A DNA stretch of 64,000 bases. Source: Ligustrum vulgare (taxonomy: Eukaryota > Streptophyta > Magnoliopsida > Lamiales > Oleaceae). Under the pieces are notes generated by a model, which did no database searches, had not been told where the DNA came from, and saw only the letters and a list, made by a program, of their open reading frames with translations. The position numbers and the translations under genes are program-made. Position 1 is the first letter of the stretch; each line of letters starts with the position of its first letter. Below are positions 47,994 to 56,985 of this stretch, piece after piece. The stretch is from NCBI GenBank assembly GCA_963555705.1, contig OY743187.1, positions 12,166,133 to 12,230,132 on the forward strand, read 5' to 3'.

Positions 47994-50812
47994 GAACTTT
48001 CAGAATTCTTTTTCTTTTAGTCAGTTTAGTAACTCATTAACACCTTTTATGTTCATTTTCTTATATTGTTCCCTGGTTATCTACGGATTAAGAAATATTT
48101 TGTGAGATGAGAAGAGCTGCAGTGTTGGAATTCCTGTATGTTAAATATGACTACGTTCTTAAGAAACTGTCGCAGAACATAGCCGATTGGTCAATTCTTT
48201 GGTCTAACCCATAGAATGCATACATTTCCTCAATAAATTTGATAGAGTAAGGTGCCAAAATCATGGCTGGTTCAAGGTTCCGCGACCAGAAGACTGATTT
48301 CTCATCAAAACTGAGGATTTTAAAATTCTAGATAGAGTTTATTTGTCATATTCCAAATATAGAATAAGATTGGCATTCCCATAATAGAGCTGGTACAAAA
48401 TTTAGTGGCTGTTTTTCAGTTTATGCTTGGTATCTCTCTTCAATCAGCCTTTTTGCAAATTATACAATTTGTTCTTTTTCATAATTGGCTCAGAGAGGAA
48501 AGGGAGGGAGAGAGAAAAGGTCGTGCTTTTAAGAGGAAATCTGCTTGACTTTATCCCTGTTAAGCTAAGTTGCTCCATCTGTTAATTGTTAAATATATGT
48601 TTCTATCATACAAGAACGACTCCCTTATGGAATATTTTTTAATCTTGGTCTATTATAATATCTTTATAGAATGTTGGGCATCAAAATAATAATTCTCTTG
48701 AAAAAACTCCAAGATATATCATGTACAGCGATTCCAATTTTCTACAACCTATAGAAGCTTTAAACTTCATAATAATATTTTAACAATGAGAGAGTAGAAG
48801 CAAAAGAAGAAAATGTAGTATTACAGGCTAAAATTATATTTTACTACATTCATTATAGCAAAAAACTTTTTGATTTTACGTACATATTCGGTATTTTTAT
48901 AATAAAACTAAATGTGCTGATTTTTTTTACAATTAATTGGAATAATTTGGATTTACGAAATAAAGAAGAAAAAATTGCCCGCTACCGAAAAAAGGATATT
49001 TAGTCCCTGTTTGGTTTTGTTTAAATTTTTCTCTTTTTTTCTACAGTACTCAATCCCAACCATCCATTAAAAGTCAAGCCCACAATATTTGACTTTTCAA
49101 CCAAATTTCAATAATCCATTCTCCTAAAAATTATTATTCATTAAAAAAAAAAAAAAAACTCTTTTTAAACAATACCAAACACACACTTAATGTTCAAGTT
49201 AAACAGTTAGATTGTATTGTTTATATATGGCAATTGGGAAATCGAGCAATTACTTCGATGTTTTTGAAGGGATGATTTTTCAACACGCCTTATTCTCTTA
49301 TTCGTCGTATAACTGTCTTTAGTAATACACCATGCTTATGCTAGAGAGTTTTGATATGAAGGGACAATTTATCAATATGTCCATTTGAGACCCATTAAAA
49401 TTAGATTACTTGGGAAAATGTATTTTGGAATAGTGATTTTTGAAAGATATGTGGTTTAAAATAAGAGGGAGAAAAATATAATATTATTTTATTGAAGAAT
49501 GTGTGGTTAAAAGTAAGAGAGAAAAATGTGTTATAATTTAGTGGGTCTCAAACAAAGGCTAAGTCTTACTTTTCTTTTATTTAATACATAACTGTCTGTC
49601 TTAATGTCTTCTCTGTTGTTAAATGCATGATACATGGTAGAAACCTAAAAGGAGAACTCCTGTATCATATGGCGGAAGGTCCGCTGCACCAGAAAAATCA
49701 CAGCGTTCTAGAAGCATGTCTTTTAGCCCTGAAAGAGTTCGTGTGAGGGGCAGGTCTCCAGCATTCAATGCTCTAGCCTCGACGTTTGAGAATTCTAATG
49801 CAAGGAACTTGTCAACTCCTCCTCCAATGATAAGTAAGCTTTATCCGAAATCTGTGACCGCTGATTCAGAAAATTCGGCTTCTAGATCAGCAGCTATAGC
49901 AGCTTTGAGTTCAACTTTTGAAAAAAAGATGCTGGCTCGGGATGTCAATCTTCCACGTTCTCCTAAAGGTGATGTCGCTGAAGGTTTTTCTCAATGGGTT
50001 AAAAACACTCTTAAGTCACTTAATTTTGAAGTTCCGTGTCACTCCCCTTCAGTTTTATTTTATTCTGAAGTGATCACTGAAATTTAATTTGCCCTTAATG
50101 TAGTTGCTCAATAAAAATCCGTTAGTGTTTCTAACTGAATGTCTGAAGTGGAAGATGAAAATTTAATGTGGAGTACATGGAGGTTTTCCACATCATCCAT
50201 TCTATTGAAAATGTTAATGGATGCTAACTGACCGTCTGACCTAAACAAAAAGTAAACTTGAGCGACTACTTCAAGCGAAATAAAGTTGGTGAATAACGTG
50301 AAACTTCAGTATAAGTTGAGTGGCTAACAGTGGTTTATCCACTTTTCTTGGTCAATTAAGTATCCCTTCACAGGGACGTGGTCTGATTTTGATTTTTAAT
50401 ATTGGTCAAGTGAGCCCTAAGATACCAAAGTCAAACCCTGAAACCAACGCAGGGGAGAACTCGGAAGTATCACCCAAACTTAAGCCAGAGACTATACAAG
50501 AGGACATCAAGGAGGGCGATGCTGAGGACGAGGAAGGACTCACAATATACACATATGAACAGCTAACAACATCGTCGACAGATCCTGCAACTGATATTGA
50601 TGTTACCAAGCGAGAGGTATGATGTACGTGGAAAGTATTGTGAAAGCAAGATCATTGTGAAATTGTTTTGAAAAAGATTTGGATATTCTTGTTTGCAGAC
50701 TTATTTGTCCTCAGAAGAGTTCAAGGAGAAATTCGGGATGACTAAGGCTGCTTTCTACAAGTTGCCTAAATGGAAGCAGAATAAGCTTAAAATGTCACTT
50801 CAACTGTTCTGA
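36186..50812 (+). CDS. VLN4: Villin, VLN4-like actin-binding protein (22 coding exons, 960 aa)
   Basis: Villins cap, bundle and in some cases sever actin filaments in the cytoplasm. Coding exons: 36186-36241, 36416-36515, 36922-36990, 37066-37302, 37387-37564, 37647-37776, 38322-38484, 38581-38728, 38894-38994, 40344-40499, 41701-41769, 41866-41934, 42230-42367, 45950-46078, 46359-46506, 46639-46649, 46893-47033, 47337-47462, 47538-47603, 49641-49968, 50411-50616, 50699-50812. The sum is 2883 bases, phases agree at every GT-AG junction, and no stop interrupts. The start [20 protein letters not shown] is the usual villin opening. Six gelsolin repeats cover about residues 1-730 ([58 protein letters not shown]). 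A Ser-rich linker ([20 protein letters not shown]) leads to the C-terminal headpiece, ending [19 protein letters not shown]. Linker details favour VLN4 over VLN5, but the paralogue is not certain. Confidence 0.9.
36242..36415 (+). other. Villin intron 2
   Basis: Donor GTATCC after GCC-type codon split GC|T, acceptor CATAG. The junction restores [12 protein letters not shown] across exons, which confirms the phase. Confidence 0.75.
39177..39350 (-). mobile_element. MITE-like element, family 1, in villin intron
   Basis: Begins GCCCCTGTTTGAACCC and runs to GGGTCTCTAACATTGGCT inside the 38995-40343 intron. It shares CATTTTCAACCACACATCTT and CATTCTCCAAAAATTCACTATTC with the other family copies. 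Confidence 0.55.
41990..42160. mobile_element. MITE-like element, family 3, in villin intron
   Basis: Inverted ends CTCCGTTTGGTAGACTTG and ATTACCAAACAGAAAG bound a 170-base segment with TTTATAAACAAGTTTATGAA. Related copies occur near 51005-51140 and 61790-61870. Confidence 0.5.
42815..43003 (+). mobile_element. MITE-like element, family 1, in villin intron
   Basis: Starts GTAGCCCCTATTTGACG and ends GGGGGCAAAACAGGGCTGC, giving inverted ends AGCCCC(T/-). It lies in the 3.6-kb intron at 42368-45949. This is the best-preserved copy of the family. Confidence 0.65.
43126..43293. mobile_element. MITE-like element, family 2, in villin intron
   Basis: Begins AAGCCCTTGTTTGATGG and ends TTGTACCAAACACGGGCTAA; the ends are inverted copies (AGCCC-TGTTTG). 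It shares GAAATATGTGATTGAATTGA with the copy at 32690. Confidence 0.6.
44352..44545 (-). mobile_element. MITE-like element, family 1, in villin intron
   Basis: Starts TAGCCTCTGTTTGATTGTC and ends AATCAAATAGAGGCTGA, a clear terminal inverted repeat of about 14 bases. It is non-coding. Confidence 0.65.
45239..45368. mobile_element. MITE-like element, family 2, truncated, in villin intron
   Basis: Begins AGCCCCTGTTCCATTGAAAT and shares AGTTGATGGAACGTG-like and CCCATGAAATGTGTGATTA blocks with the 43126 copy. The right inverted end is missing where the tandem duplication at 45370 begins. Confidence 0.5.
45370..45592. repeat. Tandem duplication of a ~113-bp unit in villin intron
   Basis: TTAATTCAATTTTTTAG starts at 45370 and again at 45483. 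Both copies continue through GGGTATAGTGTAACAACAAT and TTCTATTTTCTTAGATCATC with about three differences, so the duplication is young. Confidence 0.9.
46639..46649 (+). other. VLN4: 11-nt microexon of the villin gene
   Basis: The 11 bases GAGATTTAAAG lie between CTTCAG and GTGCGC. They are needed to join ...FLKG to DLKVSEIYNF: codon G|GA, then GAT TTA AAG. Skipping them would shift the frame, and the resulting GDLKVSEIYNF fits the usual villin G-N-L-K-V-T-E-I-Y-N-F segment. Confidence 0.8.
46736..46757. repeat. Poly-C run in villin intron
   Basis: About 22 C residues in a row, within the 46650-46892 intron. Confidence 0.9.
47930..47991. repeat. (AT)n microsatellite in villin intron
   Basis: About 31 AT repeats inside the 47604-49640 intron. 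Three frames through it read as alternating Tyr-Ile and are artefacts. Confidence 0.9.
49001..49190 (-). mobile_element. MITE-like element, family 1, in villin intron
   Basis: Begins AGTCCCTGTTTGGTTTTG and ends AATACCAAACACACACTTAA, with internal CATTCTCCTAAAAATTATTA typical of the family and a poly-A run. Confidence 0.55.
49385..49562 (+). mobile_element. MITE-like element, family 1, in villin intron
   Basis: Contains AATAGTGATTTTTGAAAGA, GAATGTGTGGTTAAAAG and ends GGTCTCAAACAAAGGCTAAG. It is in the opposite orientation to the copy at 49001, about 200 bases away. Confidence 0.5.
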
Positions 50813-51440
50813 GTGCTTTCAGGACATCTACTTCTTTCTCAGGTTCCCCAGAATAGATTGCAGATTAGAGAAAGCATGCTCAGATACTTGTACGTCTTTT
50901 CTCTCACTATATTTGCAAATTTAGAGCATGTTTGGTTAAGCTTAAAAAATTCACTTATTAGTAATGAAGTAAGTTTAAAGTAAATTATTCCTTTATTGGT
51001 GAAGTTGTAAATAACCACCGTTTGGTAAACTTGTTTAAACAACATATGTTATCAAATCACTTTTCAATTACATATTTTACCTCGAAAACGTCTAGTTCTT
51101 TGTTTATAAACAAAAAACTTTAACCAAGCAGGGGCTAAGTTACTTATTTTGACTCAAAGTAGGGTTACCTTCAAAAAAGTAACTTTTTACTTCAAGAAAA
51201 AGTGGGTTATCCAAACTTGTTTGTTCGTAGATAAAATGTTAACATATTTACCCTTTTTAGGCTTAACCAAACGTGTTGTGAATTACTTCATTTTCACATC
51301 TTGATCAAAGATGCTTCTTACGCAGCAAAGAAACCAATTTCTCAAGCTTTAAGGGATAGCATCAGTATATTTTTAGCTGCTTCTGCTCCCAGGTTGCTTA
51401 TTTCCATACTTGGTGAATAAAAGTGGAGATAAAATAAATT
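50813..51440 (+). terminator. 3' UTR and probable poly(A) region of the villin gene
   Basis: AATAAA-type signals occur at 51416 (GTGAATAAAAGTGG) and 51432 (AAAATAAATTT). The exact end is not fixed. A family 3 MITE-like element (50925-51140) lies in this interval, so either it is part of the 3' UTR or transcripts end before it. Confidence 0.4.
50925..51140. mobile_element. MITE-like element, family 3, 3' of villin
   Basis: Inverted ends GCATGTTTGGTTAAGCTT and AACTTTAACCAAGCAGGGGC bound the segment. Internal CCGTTTGGTAAACTTGTTTA and GTTTATAAACAAAAAACTT match the intron copy at 41990. Confidence 0.55.
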
Positions 51441-52139
51441 TACTCATCGTTGTTATTTTATTTATTTTTATTTATTTTGTCTCTTGGCAAGTCAGTCTTC
51501 ATATTCTTTTTGGTTGGAGGTTTGTTGTGAGCTTGCATTTTTGTTTTCGTGTTGAGCTGCATTTATTTTTGAAGTTGGTTTAGTAGAGTGATTAGGAGGC
51601 TTGCAAATGCAAAATTTTTAGGTTTTAGAGTACAGTGAGGATGGAAGTGTGTATACGAATGTAAAGCCCGTCTACACATTATTCGACTAGCCAATAAAGT
51701 GTGATTTTTTATTTGGTATTTAAAAGAGTAATTTTTTTTGTCATCCTATTATTTAGCGATTTTTAGGATTTTTTTGGGGCTAAATATCGAGACGCGCGAT
51801 ATGTGTTTCTAGGTCAAATAAATTATCGAATTTGTGTTTCTAGATATGTAACTTTATGTTTGGCGCAATCTTAATTGATAGTATTCTGATTTTGTGTTGC
51901 GTTTTTATGTATTTGCATTCATAAATCAATATTGGATTAATTTATCGTGAGAAATTAGCACATAAGAATATCTATTGTTAACATAAAATAGAATTTATTA
52001 ACAACGATTAATCAAGGATTAAAGTAGGTAAATAATGGAGATTCGACTTTCTAGACCCTGGTGCCTTATGCGACTTGAATTAATTCAAGATTTATTTGCT
52101 TAGTTTTAGTTGATAATTAGATATAATTAAACTTGAGCC
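51441..52139. other. Intergenic stretch between villin and the copia element
   Basis: No gene or recognised element is seen. AT-rich, with no long frame. Confidence 0.5.
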
Positions 52140-52947
52140 TGTTGGAATATTTTGTGTATAATGACGTCGAAATTTATGCCGACAAATGGATAGAGTAACG
52201 GCAAGAAAACAAGAAAAAGAAAAAGAAAAAGAAAAGAGACAAAGTTAAGACAAGGGTTGATCACTTTGTCTTTAGGTTGAATTTGTTCCGGTACCTACGG
52301 TTTATGACAATCAACTCTCAAGTTACAACGACTCTTACTTGTGTTTGTAGTACTCTAAAACACAAGCACAACAAATTAAAATTTGGTTTTCGTACTCCAA
52401 AAATGAAAATGAAAGAAAATCAAGAGTATGTAACAAAATGCAAGAATTTTGATTCAAAAAAAGAAGAGAATGATATTATGTTTGCATATCATTTGTGTGA
52501 GGAATAGGACATTTCAATGGTCATGTTTAAAGATGATGAAGGGTTGCGAACAAAGTGGTGTGAAGTTAAATCATGCGTCCCTTCCAAAGGATACAACTAT
52601 TTGGACAACCATATGATCGCATGGGTATACGTCATGCGATTGCATGGCTTTTCATGAAATAGAAATTAAACAAAAACAGCTGACATGTGATCGCATAGGC
52701 AAAAAATTTGACTCGATTTTCGTCATTTTCTGTAATTTCTCATTCATTCGATATTGATTTCGAAATGTCAAATATACATTTCAACACATGTAGAGAAATC
52801 TGTGCCCTGAATTGGTGAAATGGTAAACTTATTTTGCATAAACGGATTGAGTCGAGTTTGACTATCTAGCCGAAGTTGACACGAAGTCACTTTAGACGAT
52901 TTTTAATACTAAACCAATTTCTCGATTTATTAAATCAATATCCAACA
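52140..52947 (-). mobile_element. 3' LTR of the copia element
   Basis: 808 bases from TGTTGGAATATT to ATATCCAACA. It matches the right LTR through most of its length, including the GATCGCATGG-type blocks near 52620 and 52690. It has no insertion. Confidence 0.85.
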
Positions 52948-53507
52948 ATCACCCACATGAATGAAAATGATATGCACAACACAATGCAAATGAAATGCAG
53001 ACTCTAACAAATGGAGTACATGCGACAAGTCATAGCATCAAGATAGGTGGCTTGCGGTTTTTAATCTTCTTTAGCTGAGTACAATCGAATTTACTAGGCT
53101 AGTTGGTGAACGCGATATCTTGTAACATCCGGTTGTTTGTGTAAACCCAAACAACTGTACTAACATCATGAATCATTTAATCAATTCGGTTCTCATGGTT
53201 GTGTCCATTTTGGTCCTGAACAACTCTTGGTTTCATAAGAATTCTAAGAGAATTAAGTCTCGATTTCTCATAGAAGCGGCCCACTTCACATTTATATAGG
53301 TGATCTCTAACCTTTCCATTTCAAGGTTCTTGAATCATTAAAAGTATGTATATGTATATTTATCCTTATTCACTTGTAACATAGCACTTCAAATTTTAGG
53401 AATGAAAATATGTGCTTTATTTCGAATCTCTTATGACTTAGTTGTCTCATTGAACCAAAATTTTAGAATCTCCCAATCTACAAGGTTGAGTTTCCGTCAT
53501 AGTAATT

Positions 53508-53894
53508 CTATTCAATAGGCTTTGGGCCCATTCCCCTCGAGAGATGGTATACTTGATCTCTTGTAAGTCCTTTCGTCAAAGGATCAGCCAAATTTTCTTT
53601 TGACTTCACATAATTAATGGAGATTATATCATTTGATATTAACTGTTTAATGATATTATGTCTCCAAAGAATATGTCGAGACTTACCATTATATATACTA
53701 TTTTGTTCTCTTGCTATTGTCGATTGATTATCGCAATGTATGTTAATTGCAAAAACTGGCTTTTCCCAATAAGGAATTTCCTCAAGGAAATTACGAAGCC
53801 ATTCTGCCTCTTCAGGGGCTTTGTCTAACGCAATAAACTCAGATTCCATTGTGGATTGAGCTATACATGTTTGCTTAGACGATTTCCAGGACAC
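53508..53894 (-). pseudogene. RNase H of the copia element
   Basis: The 128-codon frame reads [51 protein letters not shown], then [20 protein letters not shown]. This is the standard C-terminal RNase H of plant copia polyproteins, ending at its natural stop. The AEST-like acidic residues and the DN of CDNQS are kept. Confidence 0.85.
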
Positions 53895-53981
53895 GGCTCC
53901 AACTCCAACTCCAATGGTAAATACATAACCACTTGTGGATTTTGAATCCTTAGTGTTGGATATTTAATTTTCATTGGTATA

Positions 53982-54188
53982 TCATTCTAACACCGTGGGA
54001 TATTTTGAGTAATGTAATCTATATTCAACTGTGTGTCTTAAGTATCTAAAAACTTGGTTCAACGCCTTCCAATGTTCAATACTTGGATTACTAGTGAATC
54101 TACCTAACTTGTTGACTATGTATGCTATATCCGGTCTTGCGCAGTTGGTAATGTACATTAAACTGCCTATATCACGAGAATATTCCAA
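53982..54188 (-). pseudogene. C-terminal RT fragment of the copia element
   Basis: Reads YSRDIGSLMYITNCARPDIA, YIVNKLGRFTSNPSIEHWKA and VFRYLRHTVEYRLHYSKYP, the conserved RT end of plant copia elements. A break of about 90 bases separates it from RNase H. Confidence 0.85.
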
Positions 54189-54810
54189 TTGAGATACATG
54201 TTCATCAGTAATCTTGACTAAGTGTATACCTAAGTCAACTAGCGGCTTAACCGGTTTGTCGTCATATGCCTAAAACTTCTTAAGTATAGTCTCAACATAA
54301 TGTGATTGAGATAATGACAAGCCATCTGATGTCTTAGAAATTTTAATCCCCAATATTACATTCATCACCCTATATCCTTCATGTCAAAATGTTTTGTTAA
54401 CATTTCTTAGTCGATGAAATGACTTTTGAGTTATTTATCATAATTAGCATATCGTCAACGTATAGGCAACGATTACATATTTGTTAGGTGTGATTTTAAT
54501 GTAGACACACTTGTCACATTCATTGATTTTGAAGTCATTTGACAACATAAGTTTATCAAACTTTTCATGTCATTACTTCGGTGCTTGTTTCAATCCATAC
54601 AAAGATTTTATAAGTTTACACCTTTTCATTCCTGGTGCAACAAACCCTTCGGATTGTTCCGTGTTGATTTTTTCTTCTAATTCACCGTTTAGAAACTCAG
54701 TTTTAACATCCATTTGATAGATTTCAAAATTATGTAATGCCGCGATTGCAATCAAAAAATGTATAGATGTGATTCTTGTCACAGGTAAATAAATATCAAA
54801 GAAATCCAAT
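54189..54810 (-). pseudogene. RT core of the copia element (broken)
   Basis: The open part (54809-54573) gives VTRITSIHFLIAIAALHNFE, IYQMDVKTEFLNGELEE and KSLYGLKQAPK, the first catalytic block of copia RT (MDVKTAFLNG style). From 54572 to 54189 stops break the frame; the minus strand near 54466-54440 reads an IVYDDMLIM-like box in worn form. Confidence 0.8.
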
Positions 54811-54877
54811 CATTCCTTTTGTCTATACCCTTTGACTATTAATCTAAACTTGTATTTATCAATTGATCCATTTGACT

Positions 54878-55108
54878 TCAATTTCTTTTTGAATATCCAT
54901 TTGCAGCATCTTGGGTCTTGTATTTTCTTTCCAAGGATTTCCATAATTCTTTTGTAGATTTCTTGGAACAATACACGTTGTATAAGGTGTTGTCCAAACC
55001 ATTCAGAATATAATTCTTACATAGAAAATCTAAATGTTTCCAGGCATCCAAAGCAATCAATGATGCCCTATTTTGTTTCTCCTTCTTGTATGGTGGAAAG
55101 GTCCTCAT
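54878..55108 (-). pseudogene. Gag fragment of the copia element
   Basis: Reads ALDAWKHLDFLCKNYILNGL, YNVYCSKKSTKELWKSLERK and YKTQDA, which is the UBN2-type gag of plant copia elements. Its N-terminus continues in a worn form to the right. It sits almost directly beside RT, so protease and integrase are gone. Confidence 0.8.
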
Positions 55109-55847
55109 TCAAGAATTTCGCCAAGTTGAGTATTTTGGATAGAATAGCATTTTCTATTGCCATCTTTTGAACTCAACCCCAATTCCCTACTTTTCCCCGT
55201 GTGGAGCGGAGTTTAAATGTATGGTAGTTGAGGCATCAACAACCAGAGTAGAGGCAACCACAATCTGAGGGATCGTGCCGGTAGGAAAACTTCCTTCAGA
55301 AGTTTCCACATTCGAAGTAGTATCGATATTAACAATCGTATTCATTTCTGCTTACGTAAAACAGAATATCAACCAAATCAAAATAGAAGAGTAAAGGAAG
55401 TTAAACTTAAGAAGTTTAATCGAACCAGGATGTCACTTTCAACAAAATATAAAAAATAAAAATTCTACTTAAGATTGTTGGAATATTTTGTGTATAGTAA
55501 GGCCGAAATCTGTGCCGATAAATAAACAGAGTAACGTCAAGAAAACAAGAAAAAGAAAAAAGACAAAGTCAAGGCAAGTGTTGAACACTTTTTCCTTAAG
55601 TTGAATTTGCCCCGCAACGGTGCCTACGGTTTATGAAAATCAACTCCTAGGATACAACGACTCGTACTTGTATTTGTAGTACTCCAAAATACAAGCACAA
55701 CGAACCAAAATGTGGTTTTTATACTCCAAAAATAAAAATGAAATATCAAAATGCAAGAATTTTGATTCAAGAGAAGAATAGATAATGATATTATGTTTGC
55801 ATATCATTGGTGTGAAGAATAGGATATCCCAAAGGTTTTATTTATAG

Positions 55848-56285
55848 ATGATGAATGATTGCGGACGAAATGGTGTGAAGTCAAACCATGCAACCGTGGA
55901 TCAAGCTATACTCGCCGAGGAGGAACGCCTCGTTATCATACGATTCGGCCACGACTGGGATGAAACCTGCATGCAGATGGACGAGGTACTGGCTTCAGTT
56001 GCTGAAACATTAAAGAACTTTGCTGTTATTTACCTGGTGGATATCACAGAGGTTCCGGATTTTAACACAATGTATGAGTTATATGACCCATCCACCATCA
56101 TGTTCTTCTTTAGAAACAAGCACATTATGATTGATCTTGGCACTGGAAACAACAACAAGATCAACTGGGCACTGAAGGATAAACAGGAGTTCATCGACAT
56201 TGTCGAGACGGTTTACCGTGGTGCAAGGAAAGGCCGTGGTCTAGTTATTGCTCCGAAAGATTACTCTACTAAATATCGTTACTGA
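55848..56285 (+). CDS. Processed retrocopy of DIM1/YLS8 (U5 snRNP 15-kDa thioredoxin-like), chimeric 145-codon ORF
   Basis: The parent protein is a 142-residue thioredoxin-fold subunit of the U5 snRNP, needed for pre-mRNA splicing in the nucleus. The retrocopy begins at 55896 with the codons for VDQAILAEEER, so about the first 13 parental residues are missing. From there to the stop the match to the family looks complete: IRFGHDWDETCMQMDEVLA, DITEVPDFNTMYELYDPST, FFFRNKHIMIDLGTGNNNKI and the end PKDYSTKYRY. No intron, stop or frameshift is present. An ATG at 55848 in LTR sequence, followed by 16 LTR- and duplication-derived residues, is in frame. This gives a possible chimeric protein. It lies antisense to the copia element. 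Whether it is expressed is unknown; it may simply be a young pseudogene. Confidence 0.85.
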   Translation: MMNDCGRNGVKSNHATVDQAILAEEERLVIIRFGHDWDETCMQMDEVLASVAETLKNFAVIYLVDITEVPDFNTMYELYDPSTIMFFFRNKHIMIDLGTGNNNKINWALKDKQEFIDIVETVYRGARKGRGLVIAPKDYSTKYRY

Positions 56286-56542
56286 GTACTCATCGCACTA
56301 TTTATGCAGTATAATATCATACTATCTTCTTGTATGTTGATTTGGTGAATACCTTCACAATCCAGTTCCTATATGGAACTGGATTCTATGCTAGTTAAAG
56401 GTATGAAAGATTTAAACAGCAATTAATGTCTGGTTTGTGGTGTAATCTGTTGGTCCTTCGGTCTTCATCAATGTATTCAGGTTTGAGGATTGATTATCAA
56501 GTGGCTGGCATCTTTAGATGCGACTCGTGAGCTTTGCTTAAC

Positions 56543-56571
<29 letters not shown>
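55896..56571 (+). mobile_element. Retroposed DIM1/YLS8 mRNA with poly(A) tail and target duplication
   Basis: The insert consists of truncated coding sequence, about 260 bases of 3' UTR and a run of about 28 A (56546-56573). Direct repeats flank it: AAGTCAAACCATGCAACC at 55878-55895 and again at 56572-56589. A long duplication, 5' truncation, lack of introns and a poly(A) tail are the marks of LINE-driven retroposition. Confidence 0.9.
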
Positions 56572-56576
<5 letters not shown>

Positions 56577-56985
56577 AAACCATGCAACCCTTCCAAAGGA
56601 CAACTGTTCGGACAATCATGTGATCGCATGGTTATAAGCAGTGCGATCACATGACTTTACCCGAAAATAGAAATTAAAAAAAAAATAAAATAGTTGACGT
56701 GTAATCGCATGGTTTGATAACCATGTGATCGCATGAACAAAAATTTTGACCCTATTTTCATCTTTTTTCCTATTTTCTCATTCATTCGATATTGATTTTG
56801 AAATACAAAATATACCCTTCAACACATGCAGAGAAATTTACACCTCGAATTGGCGAAGTGGCAAACTTATTTTGCCTAAATGGATTGGGTCGAATTTGAC
56901 TATTTGGTCGAAGTTCACACGAAGTCACTTTAATCGATTTTCAATACTTAACCAATTTCTCGATTTATTAAAACAATATCTAACA

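Larger units (their letters stand above)
52140..56985 (-). mobile_element. Internally deleted Ty1/copia retrotransposon
   Basis: Two LTRs (52140-52947 and 55476-56985, the latter enlarged by a retrocopy) both begin TGTTGGAATATTTTGTGTAT and end in CTCGATTTATTAAA, then a TCCAACA or TCTAACA end. Between them gag, RT and RNase H fragments read on the minus strand. On the minus strand CATGTGGGTGAT precedes the left LTR and is the usual copia polypurine tract. Only about 2.5 kb of internal sequence remains; protease and integrase are missing between gag and RT, so a deletion has occurred. The immediate flanks (GAGCC and AAGGC) do not give a clean target duplication. Confidence 0.85.
55476..56985 (-). 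mobile_element. 5' LTR of the copia element, interrupted by a retrocopy
   Basis: It begins TGTTGGAATATTTTGTGTAT and ends ATATCTAACA. Without the retrocopy and one target repeat it is about 816 bases, against 808 for the left LTR. The sequence resumes as TTCCAAAGGA at 56591, matching the left LTR at about 52579. Confidence 0.85.
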
